Virus record (IMG/VR): IMGVR_UViG_3300020442_000016 | Coordinates: 34,769 to 98,768 of that record | DNA from: a virus | DNA length: 64,000 nt | Direction: 5' to 3' (one strand) | Shown here: positions 21,995 through 36,500 of the stretch, piece after piece | How the letters are laid out: every line of letters begins with the position of its first letter | How positions within the stretch are numbered: position 1 is the stretch's first letter | The notes under the pieces: model-generated | The model's database searches: none | Told to the model about the DNA's origin: nothing | Seen by the model: the letters and a program-made list of their open reading frames with translations, nothing else | Translations under genes and position numbers: made by a program

Positions 21995-22408
21995 ATGGCA
22001 TCGTACAGATTTAGATCTGAAAAATATGTTTCTAGGGGGTTTAAGGATTTCGCCATATCTTTCATGGCAAATCCTAACACCAACGACTTTGGTGTGGTTA
22101 AAAATGAAAATGCCATTAAGCAAGCGGTCAAAAATCTTATTTTGACCTCTTTTTTGGAAAGACCCTTCCAACCTGACACTGGATCTAGAATTAAAGATTT
22201 AATGTTTGAGCCTTATGACCCATTTGTGGGTGAGGCAATGAGAAATGAGCTTAGAAACGTATTAGAACGTCTCGAACCTCGTGTTGAAGTGACCAGAGTG
22301 TATATCAGAGAAGAAATTGACATTAATTCTCTACACTTTGAGCTGGATTATAAGATTGTCGGTGAAAACGTCGTTAAAACCGTAGACTTTCTTTTAGAGA
22401 AGACTTAA
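21995..22408 (+). CDS. gp25: Baseplate wedge protein gp25
   Basis: This 137-aa protein is a typical T4 gp25 homologue: a short N-terminal extension, NTNDFGVVKNENAIKQAVKNLILT, then FLERPFQPDTGSRIKDLMFEP and a beta-rich C-terminal part. In T4, gp25 is the core of the baseplate wedge and, through its conserved glutamate-containing core motif, links the hub to the sheath; it is the TssE homologue of T6SS. Start and length fit the family. It is followed 1 base later by gp6, giving the expected gp25-gp6 arrangement. Confidence 0.95.
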   Translation: MASYRFRSEKYVSRGFKDFAISFMANPNTNDFGVVKNENAIKQAVKNLILTSFLERPFQPDTGSRIKDLMFEPYDPFVGEAMRNELRNVLERLEPRVEVTRVYIREEIDINSLHFELDYKIVGENVVKTVDFLLEKT

Positions 22409-22409
22409 A

Positions 22410-24527
22410 ATGTCAGCAATCCCTTCACAATTAACTTCCCTTGACTTTTTCGAGATCAAGGAATCAATCAGATCATACTTAAGGACTCGCAAAGAGTTTT
22501 CCGACTATGATTTTGAGGGATCTGCTGCGTCATACCTGATTGATACCCTCGCTTACAATACTTACTACACAGCATTCAACGCCAACATGGCAATGAATGA
22601 GGCATTCCTTGAAACTGCCACTGTAAGAGATAATATTGTCCGTATTGCTAAGCAACTTAACTATACACCCCGCTCTGTTAAGGCATCCAGAGCATGTGTG
22701 GAATTGCATGTACAAACAAATCAATCCACTAACGGTGTTACCTATCCAGAATTCGTAACATTGGGTGCTGGTGACGTTTTTGTCGCTAGAAACGAAGCAG
22801 ACGCTTATACGTTTGCAATGCCACAAGATATTCAAGTGCCCGTCAACCAGCAAAATGGTATGGCGATGTTTAACAGCGTATTAATCTACCAAGGCAACCT
22901 TTTGAAGGCAGATTACGTTGTTGACTACACTAAGAAGCAAGATTATATCGTCCCATCCGAAGATGTGGACACAGAAACACTAATTGTCCAAATTTCACCA
23001 AGTGTGCAGTCATCCGAGACTGATACTTACAATAAAGTGACCAATGCGGTTGCAATTATCAGCACTTCCCGTATTTACTACTTGGAAGAGACTGATGATC
23101 TTAGATATCGTCTTATTTTCGGTGATGGAGTCCTAGGACGTAAGTTGATTGACGGTGAGCACATCAAATTAACCTATATTCGCACAGATGGTCCTCTTGC
23201 TAACGGTTGTAAGGACTTTTCGTTTGTTGGTGTTGCTAGAGACTCTGATGGCAGAGCGATTGCACCTCAAAACATTACTGTAAAGACAAAACTCGCCGCG
23301 GCCGATGGTGAAGAGATGGAAACACCTCTTTCTATCAAGTTTAGAGCACCTAGAGCATTTGCAACACAGAATAGAGCAGTTACTGAGTCTGACTATGAGC
23401 ACATTGTGTCTGAGATCTATCCTCAGGCAGCATCTGTGACTGCATATGGTGGTGAGAAGTTGGTGCCACCTGTTTACGGTAAAGTTTACATTGCTATCCG
23501 TCCTAAAACAGGCACTAAGCTCAATGAGTCAACAAAAGTTGGCATTAAGCAAGATTTATTGAGATATTCAGTTGCATCGATTGAGCCAGTCATCATCGAT
23601 CCTACAACTTACTACATTATTCCAAAATCCTACGTTTACTACAACGGAAACCAAACATCTTCTGCTGGTAGTGACATTTCAAGTAAAGTCCTCAAGTCTA
23701 TTGACAACTTTAACCGTAATGGTGTTACAAACCGCTTTGGAAACCGTTTAGAAGCATCTCGCTTCGGTGCGATGGTTGACTCTGCTGATAACTCGATCTC
23801 TGGTAACGTTACTCAAACCACATTGGGTCAAAACCTTGATCAATTCGCTTTTGGTAACGTTTTCACCCAATGTCTTGATTTTGGCAATCCTCTATATGAT
23901 CCTAACAACTTTGCTGGCACGGATCCTGATGGTGGTGCTAATGCTGGCAATGGTGATGATGGGACTGGTGGTGGAAAGTGCACACCTTCCTTCTCAACGG
24001 TTAAATCAGGCACATTCTATGCAACTGGATACACTGAGGATTTGGTTGCCCTTGCAGCGGCAGATGGGACCGTTACAGCGTCCTTTGGCAGTGCTGTAGT
24101 ATCAACAAGTGAAGAGAATCAAGTCCTAGTCCCCGTCAATCTAAGAGATGACGGAAAAGGCGGAATCATGCTTGTGACTAAGCGTGATGAAACAGAATTA
24201 ATCCTTAACCCTGCAGCAGGTACTGTGGACTACGGCACTGGTAAAGTTTGTGTCGGTCCTATCGCAATCTCAGGTACACCAGATGGCACAACTAGAGTGC
24301 CATTGCAGGTTCTTCCATACGGTGGTGCAATCAACATTCCACCTGGCGTTGATCCTGTTATCTTTAACCCAGAAGTTTTCGCAATCGATTATACAGTGAA
24401 TGACACCCCTGTCCCCATCTTCGATCCTAATAATTTCAGTGGATTTAACTTCGGAGATTTGAATATAAATATTCTTGATTATCCTTCGGATACGTTTGTA
24501 TATCCTGAAATCGATAACTGCTTCTGA
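22410..24527 (+). CDS. gp6: Baseplate wedge protein gp6
   Basis: This 705-aa protein has the gp6-type N-terminus (LDFFEIKESIRSYLRTRKEFSDYDFEGSA) followed by a helical NANMAMNEAFLETATVRDNIVRIAKQL segment and the characteristic GDGVLGRKL motif near residue 245. In T4, gp6 forms the outer ring of the baseplate wedge and triggers the contraction signal. The C-terminal third is enriched in Gly/Asp/Pro (residues 500-540), as seen in cyanophage versions. It is adjacent to gp25 and followed by the giant tail gene. Confidence 0.93.
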   Translation: MSAIPSQLTSLDFFEIKESIRSYLRTRKEFSDYDFEGSAASYLIDTLAYNTYYTAFNANMAMNEAFLETATVRDNIVRIAKQLNYTPRSVKASRACVELHVQTNQSTNGVTYPEFVTLGAGDVFVARNEADAYTFAMPQDIQVPVNQQNGMAMFNSVLIYQGNLLKADYVVDYTKKQDYIVPSEDVDTETLIVQISPSVQSSETDTYNKVTNAVAIISTSRIYYLEETDDLRYRLIFGDGVLGRKLIDGEHIKLTYIRTDGPLANGCKDFSFVGVARDSDGRAIAPQNITVKTKLAAADGEEMETPLSIKFRAPRAFATQNRAVTESDYEHIVSEIYPQAASVTAYGGEKLVPPVYGKVYIAIRPKTGTKLNESTKVGIKQDLLRYSVASIEPVIIDPTTYYIIPKSYVYYNGNQTSSAGSDISSKVLKSIDNFNRNGVTNRFGNRLEASRFGAMVDSADNSISGNVTQTTLGQNLDQFAFGNVFTQCLDFGNPLYDPNNFAGTDPDGGANAGNGDDGTGGGKCTPSFSTVKSGTFYATGYTEDLVALAAADGTVTASFGSAVVSTSEENQVLVPVNLRDDGKGGIMLVTKRDETELILNPAAGTVDYGTGKVCVGPIAISGTPDGTTRVPLQVLPYGGAINIPPGVDPVIFNPEVFAIDYTVNDTPVPIFDPNNFSGFNFGDLNINILDYPSDTFVYPEIDNCF

Positions 24528-24538
24528 CCTAGAGAGAT

Positions 24539-27500
24539 ATGTCTTCACAACTGGCAAAAAGAGTCAACGTATCCGATAGAGTTGAATATCAGCTTCCTGA
24601 GTTTATTAGAGAGGACGATAGACAATTCGTTAACCTTCTTCTTGAATACTACAGATCTCAAGAGAAAACAGGGCGTCCTTACGATGTTCTAAACAACATC
24701 ATCAATTATCTTGATCTTGACAACTATGGATCTGAAGGGTTGTCAGCAGAAACTCTTTTGCTTCGTGATATTGGTATAACTGACCAATCGATTGAAGTTG
24801 AGACCATTGATGGTTTCACAGAGAAAAATGGATCGATTCTGATCGATAATGAAATCATTTATTATGAATCTGTATCTAGAGGTCCTGACGCTATCCTGAC
24901 GCCAGGTATTTCCTACGAGCAGTTTAAGAAAAAGGAGCAGCAACTAGAGAATCCCTTTTCCCTCTTTGACGGCACTCGCAGAAGGTTTGATTTAAGCAAC
25001 CTAGGCACCCCTGTAGCGCCTCCTACTGCCAATCACCTCCTAGTTACCACATATAACAACTTCCTCATCCCTAACGTTGATTATACCGTTGATGGTGATG
25101 AAATTGTGTTTACCACAGCACCTCGTTTGAGGACTGGTGTTGATGATTCAGAATTTACTCAACTCGTTTACCTTGTAGGTTATGCTGATCAGGGCGTCCT
25201 TGAAATGGACGACATCAACTATGAAGTCTATCAAGGTAAGTCAGAATATCCTCTAAAACTGAATGGGTCTAACTATTATCCCACTTCAGAGATCGGTCTG
25301 ATTGTTAATAAGAATGGCAACCTTCTTGTGCCATTCCAAGACTACGTTATTTTCCAAACCAACGATGGAAGCTCTTTTGTTTCCTTTAATGCTGGTGCTT
25401 TGGGTGCTGCTGATGTAATTCATATTAGATCTGTCGAATATAACGCACCTCAGTATGGATCTGGTGCAAAACTAATTTGTGAAGTTAACGAAGCCTCTAA
25501 AGCACTCTCTGGATTGCAAGTTAAGAGTGGTGGTAGTGGATATCGTCTAGATTTTGCTCCTAAGGTCGCTATTGTCTCCACAACTGGTGAAGGTGCTGCA
25601 GCAAGATCACTTGTTGGTGGTATTAAAGATATTCAACTTATTAGTGGTGGTCAAGGTTACACATCTTTCAACCCACCCATTCCTTTTGTATCTGCACCAA
25701 CAAATCCTAATGGATCTAGAGCAGAAATCGAAATTGAGGTAGATGATACATCTGGACAAGTCTCTTCTATCAGAATTACTAACTCTGGTAGTGGATATGA
25801 CTTTATTCCTGCAATTTCTTTCATCAATCCTGCTGGTGCAAAGATTAGTGATCCAACAATCGACTCTGAAGGTCGTGTCAACGTTGATAGCATTCAGGTT
25901 ACTAAAACTGGTGTAGGATATAAGAATGCTCCTGTTGTTTACATTGATCCAGCACCTGAAGGTGGTATCAATGCTCAAGCAACTTCTAGAATCAACTCTG
26001 ATGGTCAAGTTATTGAGATTCAAGTCAATAACAGAGGTAGAGGATATGCAACTCCTCCTAGAGCAAGAATTATCGATCCAGTTGGTGCTCAAGTCCTTGA
26101 TGTAACTGTTGCATCAGGTGCTGTCACTGAAATTGAAATGTTGACTGGTGGTATGGGTTATACTGATCCACCATCTGTGTATATTGTTGATGATCGCAAA
26201 GATGCTTACGGCAATCCCGTTGGTGGACAAGGTGCTAAGGCAGTTGCGACTATTTTTAACGGTGAGATCACTGATATCAACATTACTGACTTTGGTAGTG
26301 GATATTCTGATCAATTCCCTCCAAAAATCTATATTGCTGAGCCTGCCGCTGCTAAAGCATCTGTAAATATCGGATATGATGAAGTTACTGGTTTTGAAAT
26401 CATTAGAGGCGGTAAAGAGTATTCTCCATCAGCACTTTTAGGTTGTGCTCGTGGTGTTTCTAACGTTATTGGTTTTGATGACCTTGGAAACCAAATTTAT
26501 GCAAGAGAAGAGCAACTTGCTAACACTAACCATAATGCAGGGACCAGAATTGTTAATCTGGACTCTATTTTCGTTAAAGAGGTCTTTGATCGTTTCAGAA
26601 GGCAGTATCTGCCAACTCTAGAGATCAACTATGACAGAATTAACCCTGTCCAAGTAATTAAGACCATTAGAGACTTCTATGCCTCTAAAGGCACCAAGAT
26701 GTCTACTCAATACCTCTTCAAAATTCTGTTTGGAGAGAATGTTGATGTTTTCTATCCAAAAGACGAAATTATCAGTCCTTCCCATGCAACTTGGGTTGTT
26801 GACACGATTCTTCGTGCAGAATTGATTTCTGGTGATCCTAGAAACCTAATTGACGGTCAACTTAACCAATATAGAGATGAAGTTGACACAAACATTCGAT
26901 CAGCATCTGCTTTGATCGAAAACGTCATTTCTATCATTCAAGGCACCGATACAATCTACGAATTGGCGATTTCTGAGGAAACGCTCATTGGTCAGTTTAT
27001 AATTCCTTATAAGACTCGTCTTGTCGAGCCTTTGAATACAACTGGTCAAATTATCACGGTTGACTCGACGATTGGATGGCCTGAGAGAAATGGCACCATC
27101 CTAATCAATGATGAAGAGCAAGTCCAGTATAAAGAGAAGTCTCTTAACCAATTCATCGAATGTACTCGCTCTAAAAACGGTATTGTAGAAGATTGGGATC
27201 CTGGCACTATTGTCCAGTCCGATATCTTCGTTTATGTCAATAAAGACACTTCTACAGAGTGTAAGTTGAGAATTCTTGGTATTGCTGAAGCAGGCACCAC
27301 TGTTTTGGATGATACTGGATCTTACTACCTTCCTAGCGATAAACTGAAGGTTGCATCTCTGGGATCTTCTGCAGAAGATGAAAGACTGTCTTCTTGGCTT
27401 TATAATGTTAAAAAACTAATCCAGGTCTCCAGTGTTACGCCTGGTGGTGATAATAATCAAACTGCAACTGTTGTTTGCGATAACCCTCATGGTTTGTTGG

Positions 27501-30500
27501 TTTCTGACCAAGTTACGATTTATGGTGCAAACCCTGTTATCTACAACGGCACATTTGCTGTTACTTCTCGTATTGACGAATATCAATTCTCATACCGTCT
27601 AGCACAGCCTACAGACATTATTCCACAGGGTAACATTCTACTTTCGGTGGACCTCAACCGAGGAAAATCTGATGTTACTTCAATCAACAAGGTTGTTTCT
27701 GAGTTTACAACTAATATCCAAAACTCCTTCTTTAACGATGATTATGTCTATGTTGCTGCTAGTGGCTTACCTAATTACAAGATTGGCCCTTTCACAGGAT
27801 CCGCGTTAATTCCTGGCAACCAGCGTAAGTTGATGCGTTTCCCAAGAAACGTATTGACTGTTTCTGAAAGACAAGACATTCAACCCAATACCTCAATCGG
27901 ATCATGGGTTAATGGTGTTTCTATCTGGTCTTACAAGTCTTCTGAGTATGTCCAGTTTGGTCCTCTTACCAATATCACTGTAGATGGTGGTGGTGAAGGA
28001 TATGATGCTGGCGCTAAACCCAACCTTGAAATTATTGGTGGTGGCGGCACAGGAGCATCAGGTAGCGTTGTTGTTAACGGTAGTCTCACATCTTTCGATG
28101 TTACTGAAGGTGGTAGTGGATATACCGATTCACCTCTAATCTCCATCGTTGGCGGTGGTGGTAGTGGAGGCACAGCAAGAGCCGTCGTTACTGGTGGTCG
28201 CGTCACCAGAATTCTGGTTGATTCACCAGGTACAGGATATACATCACAACCTGACGTTGCTATTACAGGTGGTGGTGGATCTGGCGCTACAGCGACTGCA
28301 AACGTCCGTGGTCCAATCTCATCTGTGATGATTGGCAGTTTTGGTAGTGGATATACTTCACTGCCTCAAATCAGAGTTAACTCTGGTGAAAATGCTTTGG
28401 CACAACCTATTGTTATTAATGGTCGTATTGTTTCAATCGCTATTATTAACTCTGGTAACTCTTACACCACAGCACCTAACGTCATTATTAATGGTGATGG
28501 TTTCGGTGCTATTGCTCAAGCAACCATTGGCACATTTGGTGAAGATAAGGGTAAAGTGCTTAGTATTCAAATCCTTAACAGAGGTATTGGATATACTCAA
28601 GGAAACACTACTGTTAGACTGGAAGCAGTTGGTCAGAATGCAACATTCACACCTACTGTTTACAGATGGTATAGAAACAATCAGTATGACCTTGGTAGTA
28701 ACTATGACTTTGCTAGAGGTTATGTCTTTACTGGTCTTAATAACGCATTCGGTGGTGAGTATGCTCACCTAAGTGATCCTAAGGAATTGCGTTATGTGGT
28801 TGGTGATAACGTATTCTTGAATCCTGTTACCCAACAATTCCAAGAGCTTTCTTCCAATTTTAGCCATTCTCCTATTCTTGGATGGGCATTTGATGGTAAC
28901 CCCATCTATGGTCCTTATGCATATTCAGATCCAACTGATCAAAACAGTGGCATCCGTCGTATGCGCACTTCATACAAACTGAAGACAAATGTCGTATTTG
29001 ACGCTGCAACTAATCCTAATCCTTCAAGGACAGATGGTCCTCCGCTGGCATCCTATCCTGCGGGACAATTTGTTGCTGATTACTACTATGATTTCCAATC
29101 TGGTGACCTAGACAACTATAACGGTCGTTTCTGTAAGACACCTGAGTATCCTGATGGTGTATATGCATATTTCATCACTGTTGATGCTTCTGAAGCTGGT
29201 GTTGCAGAATTCCCTTATATTCTTGGTCCTCAGTTTAACTCTCTTCCAGATCAGTGGAATTTGGGTCAAGGTGCAACTCAGGAAAATATTCCTCAAGGTG
29301 TTGTCCGTTATAGAGATCCTTATGTCAATGTTGACATTGATATTGATCGTCAACCAAACCAAGAGTCAGATGTCCTGACAACTGAGATTGAAGGATATCC
29401 TCTCATCTTTGAGATTCAAGATAGCAACAATGATGGTGTTATTGATGCTTCTGAGCAGCAAGAGACTTTAGAGATGACTACAGAGGCAACTCTGCAGATC
29501 TATGACTACTTCCCTCAAGTCCCACCCGAATCAAGAGTTGACATCGAAGTTGAGACAACTACTCAGTTTGAAGATGCTCAAATTGACGGATTTGTTATTG
29601 AAAACCCTGGCGTTTCTTATCAGGTTAATGATACTGTTTTCTTCAACAATGAAGGCACAGAGGGTTATGGTGCGTCCGCAATTATTGATTCTGTTAAGGG
29701 TCAAGTAATTCAAGCATATCAAAAAGAAATTATTGGTGACCAACCTTATGGTAAGATCACCACTGCTGAAATTCACGATTTGAAACAGCAAGACGGTATT
29801 ATTGTTAACTCTAGACCTATTGCTGATAATACCAACAAAGCATTTAAGAATGTTGTTGTATCTGGTATTGAGACTGTTTCTATCGATCAGGTTGGTAGAG
29901 GTTATAATCAAGACCTCCCTCCTGTCTATGAATTGATCACATCACAAGGTAGTGATGCTGAATTTAGAATTAATCTAGAATCTAATGGTGGTATTAGCAC
30001 CGTTGATATTCTTAACTCTGGTAATGGATACGATGTTGATAATCCTCCTCAGATTCGTGTTACCCATCCTCAACAGTATAGGAAGACTCGTTACTGGTTG
30101 AGTGAGTATATTGAAGCTGATGGTCAGTTGATGATCCATGATAGTAAGATCACTGCGGATCGCTATCTGTATATTTGTGGAGCTATTGAAATCGGCAATG
30201 GTAACATGGCAGGTTTCCTTGCTAAGTTTGATGATCTTGGAAGACTTGTTTGGGAAAGACACTTACAACCTATTAACAATGGTGATAAGAGAAGTGAATT
30301 CCTCAGAATGTATATCAATGAGTCTTATGAAAACGACCGTATTTATGTTGCAGGCCAAACTTATTCTCCTACAAACGACCTGTTTAACCCAGATATTTGG
30401 GTTGGTATGTATGAGTCTGGATTTAACACTGCAAACGCTCCAGACGGTCTTCTTCAATGGCAGAAGTCTATTGCAGGTATCTCTGGCACAACTAGAAGAG

Positions 30501-33500
30501 ACTACATTACTTCTATCAGTCTAGATGCCGAAGAGCGTATCTACCTCGCAGGTTATACGAATACTAACTCACCTGATCCTGATGATATTTGGGTTATTCA
30601 GGCAGACCAAGATGGTGACGTTGTTGAGAAGCGTAAGTTTGCCTCTATTGATGGTAATGAAAGACTTGAGCAAATTGCTGATCTTGGTAATAACAGATTC
30701 TTCTGGGTTGGTGTTAACGAAGATAATGATGACTGCTTATATGGTGTCTTCTTCTATGATGGTGCAAACCTTGAGATGGAATATGCCAAGCAGGTTACTG
30801 TTACTGGTGGTTATGTAAGAAATCCAAGATTCGTCATCGACGAATATCAAGATGTCTTCATCCTTTGGGATTTCTATAATAATGCTACTAGCGTTTGGGA
30901 GAAAGTCCAGCTCAGCAGAATTTCACTTGCCAATACATCAACTGGTGGATCCTTTACATGGTCTAAGACTATTGCTCTTACACCAATGGATTCTGTTACA
31001 CCTATCAGTATCCAACATGCTGGTCTCAACCTAGATGAGTTTGGTAATATCAGTGTTGTTACTGATATGAAGTATAAGCAGAATGTCCGAGTGGCAGGTC
31101 TGACATACTTTAAGTATGACGGCACAGTGCTCCGTCAATCCTATCTTGAGGATACTAATAGCGCTGGTTTCTCCGTTAAGTCTCACGTTGTTGATTCTTC
31201 TGGTGACCCAATCATGGTTTGTGAGCGTCAGCTTCCAGATCAGGCTGCAGCATTCAGATTTACTGAAGATGGAAATAATTGGAATGAAGATTTCACTAAG
31301 CGTAAGTTGGCACCTCTTTCAGTTATTGATACTGCTGCAAGTGCTTGGGAGCGTGATACATCTGTATATAAGTGGGGTCCTGCATCACTCAAACTCAAGA
31401 CATCTAATGCTGTAAAGGCAACTAACTTTAATAGATCTGTCCAAGCAGAATGGTGTGTTGAAGGTTGGTATTCTATGGATGGCACCAATCATGGTGTTAA
31501 CCATCAACCTAAGATGATGACCGTTGTGCCTGTCGCAGGTAAGACAGCACATTTCATTATCGATGGTGATTCAACATCTGCAAACTATCAGAAAGTCCTA
31601 CTTTACTTTGATGGTGTTGAGGTTGCTTCCTCTACTACTGCATACAACTGGACTACATTTGCATCTAGTGCATGGGTCCATCTAGCATTCTCTAAAGAGA
31701 ATCCTACTGTTGGTAGTTACACTTATAGAGTGTTTGTCAACGGCGTTGCAATGATTGAATTGGTCTCTGTTGAAGATATCGGTCTTGATGACGTTTACTG
31801 GGCAAGTGATTCTACTCCTAGTGCTTCCGATGCCTTCCTTGGTAACCTTGACGATCTCGTTGTTTCTGAGACAGCAAAATATACTGCAACTTATACTGTC
31901 CCTGCTGATTATGTTGAGATTACAACTCAAGCATCTGATGTTGCAATCTATAAGGTTGACAGACTGCATACTGAGCGTGGTGATAAGACACTTACAACTC
32001 TCAACAACTATACACAATTCTCATTCCAAGAAAACTTCCTTGTTAATGTCCAGACTGTAAGCAATGGTGCTATTACTAACTGGGAAGAAGGTCCTGGCGG
32101 TCTGCAGATTCTTGACATGTCGTATACTATTGCGACTATGATTCCAGCAACAGTTGCTCTGTCTGCTAATGTTGAAATCTTTGGATCTAAGACATCTACT
32201 GTCCCAACACCTAGAGGTCAGAAACTTAAACTGTCTTCTAACGTTGTGCCAAAATTCTATATTAGAGATGCACTGTATAGTAAGATTGATAACGTTAAGG
32301 AATTTACTTTCAACCAAGATTGTAAATTCACAAAAGGTAGTATTATCCAACAGGTGAATGCTGCTGGTGTTGTCCAAGCATACGGCACTATTGTTGAATC
32401 TCCTGCAGGTGGAATCAATACTCCTGGTCTCGGCACCAAATATAAGGTTGGTAAGATCTTCGGCACATTTAATAATACAGATCTGTTTAAGAATGATCTT
32501 GATGAGATCAATCATATCACTGGTGTTTACTTCGATACTGAAGAAGCAGAGATTCCATGGGCATCAAATACTGCATATGCTCAGGGTGATAGAGTTTATA
32601 GTGATAAGAAAATCTATGAGGCACAGGGTGCTGGCACATCTGGCACAATTACACCTATCCACACTGCTGGTGTTGCTTCTGATGGTGTAATTAACTGGGC
32701 ATTCATTGATGATTCAGGTAAGTTTACTATTGATTCTGCAAACCATCCATATCAGATTCCTGAATACCAAGGATCCGATATGATTGAATGGGATGCACAC
32801 ATCCTGTATGCACCTGGTTATAGAATTTGGAAAGGTCTTAATGTGTATGAAACCACCAATGGTGGTGTTTCTGGCACAACCCCTCCCACTCATACAACTG
32901 GCACAGTTAACGACGGTAACGTAGATTGGACATTTGTTGAGACTAGAGAGGCACTTGGCACATATGCTAGATTCATGGCATATGATGAAGATTTCTATAC
33001 AGTTAGAATTGAAGAGATTCAACCTGGATCTACTTACATTCCAGGCGATGTTATCAGTATTAGATCTGATAATATTGAAGTTGATGAAACTGAAAAGATC
33101 CTTAGAGTTGTAAATCTTCCTTCAGTTAAAAAGATTCGTGTAACTTCTACAGTTAAGAAAGATATTATTCGCACCGCTGAGGTCCGCACTGATCAAGTTT
33201 ACGCAACATCAGTTACTAGACATAATTATAATGACGGTGAGATTCTTTATACAACTGGATTCTCTCAGACAGCATTTAACGGATCATTCTTTGTTAAAGA
33301 AGTATTTGGTAGTAGAGAATTCACATTTACTATCAGAGATACTGCTGTAGAAGAGCCTGCATTCTTGCAGAGCGCTATTTCTAATGTCAACATTTATGCT
33401 AAGCACCCAACTCTGACATTTACCAGAGGTCATGCATATGTGTTTGATCTAGCAGATCCTTCTAACTTTGGTTATTACTTGTCCTTCTCTCAGGACAACC

Positions 33501-36500
33501 AGTATAAACTAGAGTATTCATTCAACAATATTACTAGAGAAGGCACACCTGGTATTCCAACAACCAGCACTGCACCTTTTGTTAAGTTTACTGTATTGGG
33601 TGACGTTACAAATATTTCTTACTACTTTGATCCATCAAGAGTTGGAGCTGATTCTCCTGTTGGTCCTAGGTCGTTTATTGATGTCATCAAGACACCTTAT
33701 GATGGCACATTTACAATTTCTGAAATTATTACAGATACTGAGTTTAGATTCCCACTCATTAGAGAGCCTGAGCAAACATCTGCTGAGGTTGGCACTGATG
33801 AGTTTGACAATGCATACTCATATTATTCAACGACATCTACCAAAGCAGTTGGTCCTATCAACAGTATCAAACTGGTATCACCTGGTGGATTCTATAAGAG
33901 ACTTCCTATCATCTCTGATATTGCATCTTATCGTCAAATTGAGAAGATCAACATCACAGATGGTGGCACAGAATATGCACCTGGCGTCTACTATGATGTA
34001 GGCATCCTTGGTGATGGTGAAGGTGCTAAGGCAACTATCACTGTTGAGATTGATGATGAGACAGGATCAGGCACCATTACAGGTGTTGCTATTACAGATC
34101 CTGGCAAAGGCTACACTACCGCTTCGATTGATATTGATGCTATTCCTGGCATTCTTGGTCCAACTCTTGCTGGATCTGGTGCTGCATTAGAAGTGGTGAT
34201 CCCCGAAGAGGGATCTGGCGCGTCTGTTTTCCTCACTGGTAGGAATATTGGTAAGATTAAGAGACTGAAGAATAATGAGTTTGGTTATGGTTATTCTCAT
34301 GACTATACTCTACGTCCTGAAATCTCCTTCCCAGTTAACCTACAACTCTTTAATACTTCGATCCTAACTCAGATTAAGATCACCAATCCAGGTTCTGGTT
34401 ATACCTCTGCTCCTGCCGTTGTCATTGAAGGTGGCGGTGGTGAAGGTGCACAGGCAGAAGCGATTGTTAAAAACAACCGTCTTTCTGAAATTGTAATTAA
34501 GAATCCAGGTCAAGGTTATTCATCTGAGCCCATAGTCACACTTAAGTCTGAGTTTAACTACGTTGTTAACCTCGACCTCAACTATCTGCAGTTTAACTTC
34601 CCTCACGGTATCACCACTGGTGCTGCTGTCCAATTCCGTGCTGATGATGTTGGCACAACTGAGGGTGAGCTCCCCAAACCTAGCAGCGTTGGTTTGACCT
34701 CTTTGGTTGCAGGTCAGATCTACTATGCAATCGCTGGTAACCAAAACTCTCTTGAATCTGATCAAATCAGATTTGCTTTGACACCTCAAGCAGCAGCAAC
34801 TGGTGACTTTATTACCTTCTTGACTCAAGGTAGTGGTCGTCAAGTCCTTCTTACTGAGGTCTTTGGAGGCACAGCAGAAGCAATCGTTTCTACTTCCAGA
34901 TTCTTGGAAGGCGAAGAGGTATTCCAAGGTCCTAGCCTTGAGCAAGCAACTGCAACCGCTGTTGTGTCTACAAACACTGGTTGGCAGATTGGTCCTAAGA
35001 TTCTAAAACTTGTCAACAACCAAGGTGATTTTGTCAAAGGTGAAAAAGTTACAGGCACAGTTTCTAAGGCATCTGGTGTTATCGATAACTTGAATATTGC
35101 TAAGGGCGTCCTGAATATTGGATCTCTTACCAAGACACCTGGTAAATTTATTGATGACGTTGGTAAACCTTCTGAAATTGTCCAGAAAATTCAAGACTCT
35201 TTCTTCTACCAAAACTTCTCTTATGTTATTAAGTCTGAGATTCCTATCACAGAGTGGAAAACTCAGATTCTTGAAAACAACCACCCTGCAGGTTTCAACC
35301 TCTTCGGTCAATTACAACTGACTGGTGGTAAAGACGTTTCTGGTCGTAAGATCGGCACTGAGTTTATTAAGAATGTTAATATCTTTGATTATGCAAATGT
35401 CAATCAGATTACATCCTTCGGTGCTGCACAACCTATCTACACCGATTACAACAACACTGAGGTGCTTTTCCGTAAGAGAAGACTGACTTCTTCTGAGGAA
35501 ATTCTTACTTCTATTGTTAAGAAACTGGATGATATCTCTGATCAGTTTGATGGTGTCCAGAAGAGTTTCCCACTTACAGTGGAGAATGAAAGTGTCATTG
35601 TTAAAGATGACCAGTTGATGATTACGATTAACGGTATCATCCAGTCTCCTAGAATCTCTTACAGTATTGTTGGTGGTAACATCGTATTTGCTGAAGCACC
35701 TAAACCACCTTCTAAGGTTGTTTATAGAAATATCAGAGTTACACCTATTGAGATCTATAGAATTGAGTTGTATCAAGTTGGTGGTATTTTCCCAACATTA
35801 GGTCAGCAAATTCAAGGTCAGGCAAATGATACATTTGCAACTGTGATTGACACAGGAGCAAGTAGTATTGATGTTATCAATATCACTGGCACTCCATTCC
35901 AACTTAATGAGCAATTAAGAAGAGGCACTATATTCTCAGCATTGGTCCAATCTGTGACTCTGCTGAATTCAGATACCATCTTTGAATTTGGTGAGTCTAT
36001 TACCAATCTCAGTGGTGATACTGCTAAGATTGAAGAGACTAACCTCAATGACGGTGTTGTTACTGATGCTTTGGTTATCAGTAAAACTTCTGGCACATCT
36101 GACGAAGAAACTGGTCAGTTTAACATCAGATTGAATGATTACGTCTACTCTGCATCTACTAAGATTGCAGGTCAGGTTTCCTTCATCTCCCCATACTTAG
36201 ATCCTAATACTGGTGAGCCAGTTGACACTCTAACAATTAACGCTGGATCAACATTCTTTGGTCTGCTGTTTGAGCGTCTGCTTTCTATCACCAATCCTAA
36301 CGTTGTCTTGGATGATATTTCCAAGTCTACAATTACACCTACTGAATTGTATAATTCAGATAATAGAATCAACGCTGACTTCCTTGACTTTGAAGATGTA
36401 AGATCTTCTGAGGTTGTCATGACAGATCTTACTGGTGGACAATTCTCAGAAGGTGAGTTGATTCGTAACAAGAAAGTTGATTATATTAACGAAGTTACTA

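Noticed and set aside
25500-28620. CRISPR-like or tandem DNA repeats
   Set aside because: Periodicity exists only at amino-acid level with variable spacing; no identical direct repeats with unique spacers are seen.
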